Shown: one piece after another, positions 16,988 through 25,199 of the stretch
Layout: every line of letters starts with the position of its first letter
How positions within the stretch are numbered: the first letter of the stretch is position 1
DNA from: Spiribacter halobius
GTDB taxonomy: Bacteria; Pseudomonadota; Gammaproteobacteria; Nitrococcales; Nitrococcaceae
NCBI RefSeq assembly: GCF_020883455.1
Contig: NZ_CP086615.1
Location: forward strand, 1,178,001 to 1,242,000
DNA: 64,000 nucleotides
Reading direction: 5' to 3'
Program-made: the position numbers and the translations under genes
The notes under the pieces: generated by a model
Told to the model about the DNA's origin: nothing
Seen by the model: the letters and a program-made list of their open reading frames with translations, nothing else
Database searches by the model: none

Positions 16988-18450
16988 CGGCGGCGGTGTC
17001 CTGGGCGCTTGCCGTCTATGCGCTGCTTGGGGCGCTGGTGGCCTGGGGGGCGCGGCGCGGGCTCGGTGCCGGCATCGAGGAGTACTACCTGGCGGGCCGC
17101 CGCGCCGGCGGTGTGCTCTCGGCGCTGAGCTACGGGGCGACCACCTACAGCGCCTTCATGATGGTGGGCCTGGCGGGGCTCACCTACGCGGGCGGCGTCG
17201 GCGCCCTCGGTTTCGAGCTCATCTACCTCTCCGGCTTGGGGCTGGTGGTCATTTTCGGGCCGCGTTTCTGGGTCGTCGGCCAGCGCTTCGGCTTCGTCAC
17301 GCCGGCGGAGATGCTCGGCTATCGCTATGGCAGCGGGCTATTGGCGGCGCTGGTGGCGATCGCCGCCTGCATCTTCCTGATCCCGTACAGCGCCGTGCAG
17401 CTCATGGGGATCGGCTATCTGCTCTCCGGCATCAGCGACGGCGCCATCGGCTTCACGCCCGGGGTGCTGGTCGGTGCAGCGCTCGCGCTGGTCTGGACGC
17501 TGGCGGCGGGGCTGCGCTCGGTGCTCTGGACCGACGCGCTGCAAGTGGTGCTGATGCTCGTGACGAGCCTGCTGGCGGTGGGCTTCGTGATCGCCGCCCT
17601 CGGGGGGCCGGGCGAGTTCTTGGCCCGGACCGAGGCCGAGTACGGAGACTGGCTGGCCGTGCCCGGCCCCGGGCTGTTCGATGTCGTGACCTTTCTCGGG
17701 CTGACGGTGCCCTGGTTCTTTTTCTCGCTAAGCAACCCGCAGGTGAGTCAGCGCCTGTTCACCACGGAGTCCCTCGGCGCCCTGCGCACCATGATCGCGG
17801 GCTTCCTGGTGCTCGGGTTCGTCTACACGCTGGTGTCCGTGCTCTGGGGCTTCTCGGCGCTGCATCTGCTGCCCGACCTGGAGCAGGCCGACCTGGCGAC
17901 GCCCCGGCTGCTCGCCACGGGGGCGATCCCGGACGCGGTGGCAGTGGTGCTGGTGGTGGGCATCGTGGCTGCTGCGGTATCGACGGTGGATTCGATTCTG
18001 CTGGCGCTGGCGGCGCTGGTGACACGCGATGTCTACCGCCCGCTGGCGCCAGAGGGCGGCCGCCAGATGCTCGCGGGGCAGATCGTCGTGCTGGTGGTCA
18101 CCGCCGTCGCCGTGCTGTTCGCACGTCTGCAGCTGGATCTGATCACGATCCTGTCGGTGGCCTCCTCGGCCGGGCTGCTGGTGACCGTGCCGGCCATCGT
18201 CGGCGCCTTCTTCTGGCGCCGGGGGACGGCGGCCGGCGCGATCGCCAGCATCGCCGTGGCCGGCGTCATCGTCACTGCGCTGCAGCTCACCGGAATGCGG
18301 CCGCTGGGGATACCGGCCTCCCTCTGGGGTGGCGCGCTGGCCGTGGCCATTTTTGTGGGCGTGAGCCTGGTTACCGAGCCGCCGCGGGAGCGGGCTGCGC
18401 GTTTCCTCGAGCCGATCCGCGAGGCGCTGCCGCGGCACAATATCTGGTGA
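16984..18450 (+). CDS. Sodium:solute symporter (SSS family)
   Basis: This 488-residue transporter has about 13 hydrophobic segments and SSS hallmarks: EEYYLAGRRAGGVLSALSYGATTYSAFMMVG at the first helices, FWVVGQRFGFVTPAEMLGYRYGS, and AAAVSTVDSILLALAALVTRDVYRP, the motif after helix 8 that forms the second sodium site. It resembles the pantothenate/carboxylate branch. The GTG at 16984 overlaps the preceding small gene. The substrate is not predictable. Confidence 0.88.
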   Translation: MTAAVSWALAVYALLGALVAWGARRGLGAGIEEYYLAGRRAGGVLSALSYGATTYSAFMMVGLAGLTYAGGVGALGFELIYLSGLGLVVIFGPRFWVVGQRFGFVTPAEMLGYRYGSGLLAALVAIAACIFLIPYSAVQLMGIGYLLSGISDGAIGFTPGVLVGAALALVWTLAAGLRSVLWTDALQVVLMLVTSLLAVGFVIAALGGPGEFLARTEAEYGDWLAVPGPGLFDVVTFLGLTVPWFFFSLSNPQVSQRLFTTESLGALRTMIAGFLVLGFVYTLVSVLWGFSALHLLPDLEQADLATPRLLATGAIPDAVAVVLVVGIVAAAVSTVDSILLALAALVTRDVYRPLAPEGGRQMLAGQIVVLVVTAVAVLFARLQLDLITILSVASSAGLLVTVPAIVGAFFWRRGTAAGAIASIAVAGVIVTALQLTGMRPLGIPASLWGGALAVAIFVGVSLVTEPPRERAARFLEPIREALPRHNIW

Positions 18451-18478
18451 CTCCGAACGACTGCTGCCGAGAGAGGGC

Positions 18479-19225
18479 TTACTCCGCAAGCCCTGCCAGC
18501 AGGTCATCGCGCAGGGTGTCGGACAGCGGATCGTCCGGATGCAGCCAGATGCCGTAGTACGCCTCCGCGAAGTCGGCGCCCTCGACGGTGCCGACGGGCT
18601 CGCCGTTGAAGCTGAGGGTGGTGCCCTCGCCGGGGACGTAGTCCATGCGGTAGCGGTCTCCGTCCTCCACCGCCTGGAACCAGCCCTGAAAACGGCGCAG
18701 ACGCTCCTCGATCGCCATCATGCCGTCGCTGCCGATCTGCCGCTCGAGGACCGTATTGGCGGCGCGGATAATGTCCTCGGGCGAGATCTCGTAGAAGTAC
18801 TCGATCTCCAGGCGGCGCGGGGTGTCGGCGGCCAGCACCTCGTCCGGCGGCGTGCCCTCGGGCACGTACAGGGCGGCAGCGTAGACGGTGAAGACGATGC
18901 GGTACTTGGCGACGCCGGTGCCGGCCAGGGTAAGGGTGCGGTCGGCAAGCTCGGCGGTCTCCTCGAAGCGGGCGCCACTCTGTTCCACCACGCCGAGGGC
19001 GGGTGCGGCGGCGAAGCCGAGGCCTAGCGCGCATATCGCACCGATTCGCGAGGCGAGGGCGCGGAGATGGCGGGCAGGACAAGGCGCGCGAGAGTCCGGG
19101 CGCGCAGGCGTACTCGACAGTACGTCGAGCACCCGGGCCGAGCGCAACGCCGGCCCGCCCGCCAGCTCTGCGGCCGCAGCCGTGAATCGGTGCGATATGC
19201 GCGCTAGCAGGACAGTGCGGATCAT
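18479..19225 (-). CDS. Chalcone-isomerase-like periplasmic protein with an in-frame palindromic element in the signal-peptide region
   Basis: The C-terminal 165 residues (from VVEQSGARFEETAELADRTL) match the bacterial chalcone-isomerase-like domain, including KYRIVFTVYAAALYVPEG and FEISPEDIIRAANTVLE-like sequence. The N-terminus is abnormal: MIRTVLLA is followed by about 60 residues of arginine/serine/proline-rich sequence (ISHRFTAAAA...ASRIGAIC) and only then LGLGFAAAPALG. The extra codons are exactly a 184-bp palindromic element at 19024-19207. Removing 180 bp and keeping one CTAG restores MIRTVLLGLGFAAAPALG, a normal signal peptide. Export may be impaired. The start overlaps the stop of the upstream lipoprotein gene. 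Confidence 0.8.
   Translation of the reverse strand: MIRTVLLARISHRFTAAAAELAGGPALRSARVLDVLSSTPARPDSRAPCPARHLRALASRIGAICALGLGFAAAPALGVVEQSGARFEETAELADRTLTLAGTGVAKYRIVFTVYAAALYVPEGTPPDEVLAADTPRRLEIEYFYEISPEDIIRAANTVLERQIGSDGMMAIEERLRRFQGWFQAVEDGDRYRMDYVPGEGTTLSFNGEPVGTVEGADFAEAYYGIWLHPDDPLSDTLRDDLLAGLAE
19024..19207. repeat. 184-bp palindromic element inside the chalcone-isomerase-like gene
   Basis: Ends are CTAGCGCGCATATCGCACC and its exact reverse complement. The length is 184 bp, the same as the copy at 56501-56684, and the interior is nearly identical when one copy is reverse-complemented. Both ends differ from the other copy at the same mirrored positions (CCCGCATATCTC becomes CGCGCATATCGC on both sides), so the arms stay complementary. 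It encodes no protein of its own but is open in the host frame. Confidence 0.92.
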
Positions 19226-19773
19226 GCGTCGCCTCCGGCGTCGGCCTTGCGGAAGAAGATCGTCACCTCGCCGACCTTGAATCCGAACTTGGTGACCTCG
19301 GCGGTGTTGATCAGCGTGCGCTCGTCGGTGAGGTACATCCAGTCGTTGAAGTGCAGGTTCCAGGTGCGCTCGCCGGTGTCGAGGGCGAGGGTGTACTGCC
19401 AGTTCAGCGCATTGCCGTAGCGCCGGCCCTCGGCGACGCCGACGACGTCGTCGGCGCGGCCCTCGTAGGTGTGCTCGTCGATGCGGCGGATGCGCCAGAC
19501 CCGGCGATCGGTCTCGCCGTCGGCGTACCGGAAGCGTTCATCGAGGATGATCTGGTCGCCCTCGACGCGGCCGTCGATGTCCACGGTGAAGCGTCGGCGG
19601 ACTTCGCCGCTACGGGACTGGAACATGCCCCAGGCGCGGACCTCGCCGTCGAAATACTCCTCCAGCCGGAATTCCGGGCTCTCGCCGGCGTAGTCCTCCG
19701 GTGCGACGCCGGCGCAGCCGGCGAGCAGCAGGACGGGCAGAAGCAGGGCACTCAAAAGGGGACGGCTTCGCAT
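19222..19773 (-). CDS. DUF3833-like lipoprotein
   Basis: This 183-residue protein has a lipoprotein signal (LLPVLLLAGCAG) and a beta-rich domain beginning YAGESPEFRLEEYFDGEVRAWGMFQSRSGEVRRRF, ending in WMYLTDERTLINTAEVTKFGFKVGEVTIFFRK. This matches the DUF3833 family as I remember it; homologues often sit with chalcone-isomerase-like and membrane-lipid genes. It precedes and overlaps the chalcone-isomerase-like gene on the minus strand, so the two form one operon. Function unknown. Confidence 0.8.
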   Translation of the reverse strand: MRSRPLLSALLLPVLLLAGCAGVAPEDYAGESPEFRLEEYFDGEVRAWGMFQSRSGEVRRRFTVDIDGRVEGDQIILDERFRYADGETDRRVWRIRRIDEHTYEGRADDVVGVAEGRRYGNALNWQYTLALDTGERTWNLHFNDWMYLTDERTLINTAEVTKFGFKVGEVTIFFRKADAGGDA

Positions 19774-19911
19774 GGACGACTCCCGATGGCTGGGCGACTG
19801 GGACCTGACAGGACTTCCGAAATCATCAGTAGTAGGCGCACGCGAGGGGTGCCAAGTTCCGTGCAGCCTGCGACGATAGCCCGGGCCGTGGCCGCTGGTA
19901 TCGGAGGAGTG

Positions 19912-20622
19912 ATGAGCGCCGATGGGGAAATCGTCGAGCTGGCCCGCAGCGCGCCGGTGGTGGTGTTCCACTCGCCGGTGACGGACCTCGCGGGCCTGGA
20001 TCAGCGTCTGGATCAGGCCGGCCTGCGCTGGCGCGCAGTGGAGCTCGGCATGGGCGACTCGGACAACCGCGCCCGCTTCCAGGCACTGAAGGCCCTCACC
20101 GGCAGCGGCACGCTGCCGCAGGTGTTCATGGACGGTCGCTACGTTGGCGGGCTGCGCGAGGCCATGGCGCGGCTGGATGCCGGTACGCCGCGCCGCGGTG
20201 CCCCGGCCGCTGCCGCATGGATGGGCTATCTCGGGCTGCTGCCGTTTGCCGCCGGCGCCCTCGGCGTCTGGTTCGGGCCGGCCTGGGTGGCGGGCTGGCT
20301 GGCGGCCTATGGCGCGGTCATCCTGTCTTTCGTCGGAGCGGTGCACTGGGGCCTGGCGGTGGCCGATGCCCGGCCTGCCCCGGAGACCTTCTACGCCTCG
20401 GTGGTGCCGGCGCTGGTGGGCTGGGCGGCGCTGCTGGTGCCCGTGATCGTGGCCCTGCCGGTGCTGGCGGCGGCATTCGTGCTCTGGCGCTACTGGGAGT
20501 ACCAGCACGCGCGCACCACCCTGCCACGCTGGTTCCGGCGCCTGCGCACCGCGCTTACGGTGGGCGCGGCCGCCAGCCTGGCGATCGCCTGGCCCGCGCT
20601 GCTGCCGCTCTCCGGCGGCTAG
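19912..20622 (+). CDS. Glutaredoxin-like domain fused to a DUF3429 membrane domain; redox cysteines absent
   Basis: Residues 1-85 have the glutaredoxin layout, with VVVFHSPVTD where the CPYC active site would be, and the later conserved GSGTLPQVFMDGRYVGGLREAM. No cysteine is present at the active site, so thiol redox activity is unlikely. Residues 100-235 form four to five hydrophobic helices containing GAVHWGLA and FVLWRYWEY, as in DUF3429 proteins. The ATG at 19912 follows GGAGGAG. The TAG stop lies within the CTAG end of a palindromic element. Confidence 0.75.
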   Translation: MSADGEIVELARSAPVVVFHSPVTDLAGLDQRLDQAGLRWRAVELGMGDSDNRARFQALKALTGSGTLPQVFMDGRYVGGLREAMARLDAGTPRRGAPAAAAWMGYLGLLPFAAGALGVWFGPAWVAGWLAAYGAVILSFVGAVHWGLAVADARPAPETFYASVVPALVGWAALLVPVIVALPVLAAAFVLWRYWEYQHARTTLPRWFRRLRTALTVGAAASLAIAWPALLPLSGG

Positions 20623-20786
20623 GAGTCTGCGCCGTAGAACGTCTCCCGGCTGCGGCGGCCCCACCGCGGCCGCATTGACCGCTCGCGCTCGTTACATAGC
20701 GACCACTATGCGCCTCGCACGAGCGGCCCAATCGCCTCGCAGTGGGACCGCCTCGCTCGGAAGATTTCTACGGCACAGACTCCTAG
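20619..20786. repeat. Palindromic element, family A, copy 2
   Basis: A 168-bp copy of the element at 8365-8519, with ends CTAGGAGTCTGCGCCGTAG and a one-mismatch reverse complement. Its two CTAG ends supply the TAG stop of the DUF3429 protein on one side and the TAG stop of the cardiolipin synthase on the other. Relative to copy 1, the second base and a base of the GTGG/GTAG word are changed on both arms together. Confidence 0.88.
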
Positions 20787-22189
20787 AGGTACGGAGTGAA
20801 CAGCCAGCACACGGCGTCGCGGATGCGCGGCAGCAGCGGTCGGTTGTCCAGCTCCTCCAGGGTCACGGGGGCGGCGCCCTGGCGGGCGTGTTCGATGTGG
20901 CTGGCGACGCTGGCGCCGAACGTCGTGTCGTAGATTTCCACCACGGCCTCGAAGTTGAGGCGCAGGCTGCGCGGATCGAGATTGGCGGAGCCCACCTGGG
21001 CATAGTGGCGATCCACCACGAACAGCTTGCTGTGGTCGAAGGGCCCCGGCTGGTAGTAGACCCGGACACCCCACTTCACGAGCTCCCAGAGCATGTTGCG
21101 TGTTGCCCAGTGCATGAACGGCAGGTTGTTGCGCGCCGGCAGTAGCACGTCGACGGTGACCCCCCGCACCGCGGCGGCCTGCAGGGCGGAGATCAGCTCC
21201 CGCGGAGGCAGGAAGTAGGGCGTCATGATGGCGACCTGCTCCCGCGCCGCGGCTACTGCGCCGACGAGCACCATCGTCAGGCGGTGCAGATCCTCGTTGG
21301 GGCCGTCGACGATGACCCGGCACAGGGCATCCCCATCGGCCGGCGGCTCCACGGCATTCGGAGCATCCCGCGCGCCGCTCGCGAATTCCCAGTCATCCAG
21401 GAACACGGTCTCGAGCTGACTGGTGATGGGGCCGTCGATCCGGAAGTGGACGTCGCGGATGCCTGGGGTGCCGTCGGGGCGCTCGCGCAGATGGCGGTCG
21501 CCGATGTTCATGCCGCCGGTGAAGGCAACGCCCCCGTCCACGAGCAGAAGCTTGCGGTGGTTGCGCAGATTGATGAGCAGGCTTGGTGGCAGCAGGCGTG
21601 GCGGCAGGAAGCGCGCCACATGAATGCCGCTGCGCCGGAGCCGATGGCGAATGCGCGGCCACGAGTACCATTCCCCGGCACCGTCCAGCAGCACCCGCAC
21701 GTCAACGCCCCGCTGGTGCGCCCGGGCAAGGGCGTCGGCAAAGCGCTCGCCACTGGTGTTGCTCTCGAAGATGTAGGTGGACAGGTAAACGCGCTCGTTC
21801 GCGGCGTCGATGGCTGCGAGCATCCGAGGATAGGCGCTATCGCCCCCGGGCAGTGCCTCGACGGTGTTGCCTGCTGTGAGCGGCAGCCCGGTCACCGCGG
21901 CCGATATGCGGGCCTGCTGGCGGAATGCCGTCGGGATCTCCACGGGTGGATGCGCGGGCGAGCCGTCGTCGCTGCTGCCGAGGCCGCCGACCAGCTTGCG
22001 GGCACGGGTACGAATGCGGTTGACGCCGAGGAAGAAATACAGGATCGGCCCAAGCACGGGGAAGAGCAGACATACCGCGATCCACGCGAACGCCGCAGGG
22101 GGCTCGCGCTTCTCGAGCAGGGCGTGGAGGGCGGTGCCGGTGGAGAGCAGAAACACCCCGACCAGCCCCAGCCACTGCAGGGTTGCCAT
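20783..22189 (-). CDS. cls: Cardiolipin synthase (phospholipase D family)
   Basis: This 468-residue protein has two N-terminal membrane helices and the GPILYFFLGVNRIR segment typical of ClsA-type enzymes. Both HKD motifs are present: NHRKLLLVDGGVAFTGGMN near residue 230 and DHSKLFVVDRHYAQVGSANLD near residue 405. It condenses phosphatidyl groups to make cardiolipin in the inner membrane. The start MATLQWLGL has GGGAG upstream; 22204 or 22255 would add residues without hydrophobic character. Confidence 0.92.
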   Translation of the reverse strand: MATLQWLGLVGVFLLSTGTALHALLEKREPPAAFAWIAVCLLFPVLGPILYFFLGVNRIRTRARKLVGGLGSSDDGSPAHPPVEIPTAFRQQARISAAVTGLPLTAGNTVEALPGGDSAYPRMLAAIDAANERVYLSTYIFESNTSGERFADALARAHQRGVDVRVLLDGAGEWYSWPRIRHRLRRSGIHVARFLPPRLLPPSLLINLRNHRKLLLVDGGVAFTGGMNIGDRHLRERPDGTPGIRDVHFRIDGPITSQLETVFLDDWEFASGARDAPNAVEPPADGDALCRVIVDGPNEDLHRLTMVLVGAVAAAREQVAIMTPYFLPPRELISALQAAAVRGVTVDVLLPARNNLPFMHWATRNMLWELVKWGVRVYYQPGPFDHSKLFVVDRHYAQVGSANLDPRSLRLNFEAVVEIYDTTFGASVASHIEHARQGAAPVTLEELDNRPLLPRIRDAVCWLFTPYL

Positions 22190-22374
22190 GGGCTCTCCCG
22201 GCATTGCCTCGGTGGCGGCGCCGCCAAGGGTACACTTCCAGCCGGCATGCGCCATGGTCGGCGCTCACCGGTCATAGGCGATGTACCTCCGCCCGGCGCC
22301 CGGGGCTTCCGCTGCGGGTCGGGCGCCCGCTACTATCGGCGGGTGGGGTTGGTCTGCCGGGTTGAGGGGGCGAG

Positions 22375-23895
22375 ATGCTTAACACAGGGCGCTGGCTACT
22401 GGCTGCCGCGTTGATGGCGATGGCCGGACTGGCCGTGGCGGGCGGCGAGCGGCTGCCGCGGCCGGAGCCGCTGGAGCCCGCGGTGGGCTTCTGGAAGCGG
22501 ATCTACACCGAGGTGCCGGACGACCGGGGCCTTATTCACGATGCCGAGGTCCTCTCGCGGGTATTCGGCGAGGTTGCCGTTGCGCCACCCGGCGAGTGGG
22601 TGGAGCGACGAGCCCGGGTGCGCGCGGCGCTTGATCGCTACCGTGCCGCCCTGGAGGCCCTTGCCGCGGAGGGCGAGGGGACGGCGAATCCGCTGGCCCG
22701 GCGGCTGGCGGGGGCATTTGCGCCGGATACGCCGGCCGAGGAAATCCTCGCCGCCGCGGAGCGCCTGCGTTTTCAGGGCGGGCTCGCGGATCGCTTCCGG
22801 GAGGGCATCGTGCGCTCCGGGCGCTGGCGCGACTACATCCGCGCGCAGCTGGCCGCGCGCGGGGTTCCCCCCGAGCTCGTGGCCCTGCCGCATGTGGAAT
22901 CCTCCTTCAACCCGGTTGCGGCCTCGCATGCCGGGGCATCCGGGCTATGGCAGTTCACCCGCGGCACCGGGCTGCATTACCTGCGCATCGATACCGCCGC
23001 GGACGAGCGCCTGGACCCCTGGCGGAGCACGGAGGCCGCCGCCGCTCTGCTCGCCGACAACTACGCCGAGCTCGGCCACTGGCCGCTCGCGATCACCGCC
23101 TACAACCACGGCGTCAACGGCATGCGGCGGGCAGTGGAGCGCACCGGGAGCACCGATCTCGGCCGCATCGTCCACGAATACGAGGGGCCGCGATTCGGTT
23201 TCGCCTCGCGCAACTTTTACGCGGCGCTGCTGGCTGCCGCGGACGTCGATGCCGAGCCGGAGCGCTACTTCGGGCCGGTGACGCGCGAGCCCGCGCTCGA
23301 GCATCCCGAGGTGACGCTCCGCCACTACCTGCCGGCCAGTACCCTCGCGCGGCATCTGGATGTACCGCTCGGGGATCTGCAGCGTCTCAACCCCGCCTTG
23401 CGGGCGACCGTCTGGGAAGGGAGCAAGTTCGTGCCGGCAGGCTACCGGCTGCGCCTGCCCGCCGGTGCCGGTGAGGCGCTGGTACAGGCGATCCAGGGCA
23501 TCCCTGCGGTGGAACGCTACGCCGTCCAGCGGCCCGACCGCGAGCACCGTATCGCAAGCGGTGAGACGCTGTCCGGCATCGCTGCCCGCTACGGCGTCAG
23601 CACCCGCGAGCTCGCGGCTGCCAACGGTCTCGGCAACGGCCATCTGATCCGCGCCGGACAGCGCCTGCGTCTGCCCGGCGCCGGTCCCGAGCCCACGCCC
23701 ATCGGCGGGCGCGTCTATCGGGTCCAGCGCGGGGACACGCTTGCCGGTATCGCCCGGCGGCACGGCATGGACGGTGCAGAAGTGGCGAGGATCAACGGTC
23801 TCGGCAACCCGGATCTCATCCGTGTCGGGCAGACCCTGCTGCTCAGTCAGCCGCACGAGGTCGCCGCCGCGGACGCCCTCCCTGGCGAGGGGTGA
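22375..23895 (+). CDS. MltD-like lytic transglycosylase with two LysM repeats (second paralogue)
   Basis: This 506-residue exported protein has a signal peptide (LLAAALMAMAGLAVAGG) and no lipobox, unlike the mltD at 497. The SLT domain shows ELVALPHVESSFNPVAASHAGASGLWQFTRGTGLHYL with the catalytic glutamate, followed by AITAYNHGVNGMRRAV. Two LysM repeats occupy roughly residues 390-435 and 445-490. It probably cleaves peptidoglycan in the periplasm. A GC hairpin follows the gene. Confidence 0.9.
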   Translation: MLNTGRWLLAAALMAMAGLAVAGGERLPRPEPLEPAVGFWKRIYTEVPDDRGLIHDAEVLSRVFGEVAVAPPGEWVERRARVRAALDRYRAALEALAAEGEGTANPLARRLAGAFAPDTPAEEILAAAERLRFQGGLADRFREGIVRSGRWRDYIRAQLAARGVPPELVALPHVESSFNPVAASHAGASGLWQFTRGTGLHYLRIDTAADERLDPWRSTEAAAALLADNYAELGHWPLAITAYNHGVNGMRRAVERTGSTDLGRIVHEYEGPRFGFASRNFYAALLAAADVDAEPERYFGPVTREPALEHPEVTLRHYLPASTLARHLDVPLGDLQRLNPALRATVWEGSKFVPAGYRLRLPAGAGEALVQAIQGIPAVERYAVQRPDREHRIASGETLSGIAARYGVSTRELAAANGLGNGHLIRAGQRLRLPGAGPEPTPIGGRVYRVQRGDTLAGIARRHGMDGAEVARINGLGNPDLIRVGQTLLLSQPHEVAAADALPGEG

Positions 23896-23900
23896 GGATG

Positions 23901-23930
23901 GCGCGCGCCGGGCTTGATCCCGGCGCGCGC
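23901..23930 (+). terminator. GC stem-loop after the MltD-like gene
   Basis: Perfect 12-base arms GCGCGCGCCGGG and CCCGGCGCGCGC around six bases, starting six bases after the stop. No U tract follows, so termination efficiency is uncertain. Confidence 0.6.
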
Positions 23931-24040
23931 ACCGCAGATAGTACGGGGTAGGCCTTACGGCGCTCGGGGCAGGCGCTGACTGACTGCCAGGACGCCGCCA
24001 GGCCGACTGAAAGCCGAGCCAGGGAGACCCCGGAGCCGAC

Positions 24041-24538
24041 ATGATCGAGGCCATCAAGCGCTTCTACGAGCAACGCATCAGCCCCGCGCAGACGCCCGCC
24101 GAAGATACCCTCCAGCATCGTCTCCAGCTCGCTACGGCGGCGCTGCTCATCGAGATGGCGCAGGAGGACAATCAGCGCCACAGCATGGAGTTTCAGGCCA
24201 TCCATGACGGCATCATGGAGGTCTTCGATCTTTCCCCGGAAGAGACCGCCGAGGTCATCGAGCTGGCCGACCGCGAGGCCCACGAGGCGACGGATCACTT
24301 CGAGTTCACCCGCATGATCAACGAGCAGTTCGACTACGAGCAGAAGTGCCGCGTGGTGGAGCTGCTCTGGCGCGTATGCCTGGCGGACGCGGAGATGGAC
24401 CGCTACGAGGAGCAGCTGGTCCGCAAGATCGCGGAGCTGCTGCACGTGGAGCACAAGGACTTCATCTCCGCCAAGCTCAAGGTCCAGCGTGCGTACAGCA
24501 CCAGCGGCCACCTGAGCGACTACGACGACTACGAGTAA
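24041..24538 (+). CDS. TerB-like (tellurite-resistance/co-chaperone type) protein
   Basis: This 165-residue, highly acidic, all-helical protein matches the TerB-like family: LATAALLIEMAQEDNQ near residue 30 and VVELLWRVCLADAEMDRYEEQLVRKIAELLHVEHKDFISAK near residue 110, which carries the acidic metal-binding helices. Members are cytoplasmic and poorly characterised. The ATG is preceded by AGGGAGA. Its stop overlaps the next start (ATG within TAATG). Confidence 0.85.
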   Translation: MIEAIKRFYEQRISPAQTPAEDTLQHRLQLATAALLIEMAQEDNQRHSMEFQAIHDGIMEVFDLSPEETAEVIELADREAHEATDHFEFTRMINEQFDYEQKCRVVELLWRVCLADAEMDRYEEQLVRKIAELLHVEHKDFISAKLKVQRAYSTSGHLSDYDDYE

Positions 24539-25017
24539 TGGCCGTCTTCCGGGCGCGGCAGGTGGCGCGGATCCGCGATGCCGTCGCTGCTGGCCGTGAG
24601 GCAGTGCGGCGCTCCGGCGAATTCGATCCGCTGCTGTTCGCGCGTGCCTTCGTTGCAGCCGGCGGCCCCCAGGTCCCCGACGGGCCGCCGGAAGCGGGCG
24701 AGGCCCTGGGCGAGCGGCTGTTGCGTGCGCTCGCCGCGGGCGAGCGGCACGCGACCGACGACCCCGACCTCGAGCGCGAGCTGCAGCGCGTGTACACCGA
24801 GGTGCGCTGGGCCGAAGCCCAGGGCGACGACCAGATTGTCGGTTTCCTGCTCCGCCTGCCATCGGGCGCCGAGGACAGCCCGACCGCGGAGGCACTCGCG
24901 CACCAGAGCCAGGGGCTCGGCCCCGGCGTCTTCCGCAAGGGCGATATCGTCGTGCTGCAACCGGAGTGCGATGGCGCGCGCTTCGTACCGGTGTCCGCGC
25001 ACGAGGTCGAGTGCTGA
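24538..25017 (+). CDS. Hypothetical protein coupled to the TerB-like gene
   Basis: This 159-residue protein is predicted soluble, with helical N-terminal two-thirds (MAVFRARQVARIRDAVAAGREAVRRSG) and a beta-like tail (GPGVFRKGDIVVLQPECDGARFVPVSAHEVEC). I recognise no domain. Its start overlaps the TerB-like stop, so it is cotranslated and may act with it. Codon usage resembles its neighbours, and it is the only long plus-strand frame here, which supports it as real. Confidence 0.6.
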   Translation: MAVFRARQVARIRDAVAAGREAVRRSGEFDPLLFARAFVAAGGPQVPDGPPEAGEALGERLLRALAAGERHATDDPDLERELQRVYTEVRWAEAQGDDQIVGFLLRLPSGAEDSPTAEALAHQSQGLGPGVFRKGDIVVLQPECDGARFVPVSAHEVEC

Positions 25018-25199
25018 GCCCTCCCGCCGCCTTCCCCAACCGCCTCCCGCAGCGCGTGCGAGTGCCGCGAAGCCGGCGGACTGATATGCTTTCGCCCTGA
25101 ATGCCCGTCTGGCCGGCCAGGGTTAAGCGCTCTCGCAATCGTGGGCCGGGAGGCATGCCCGCCGAGCGCCGGCAGGGGCGATGAGGGGAGAGCGCCAGT

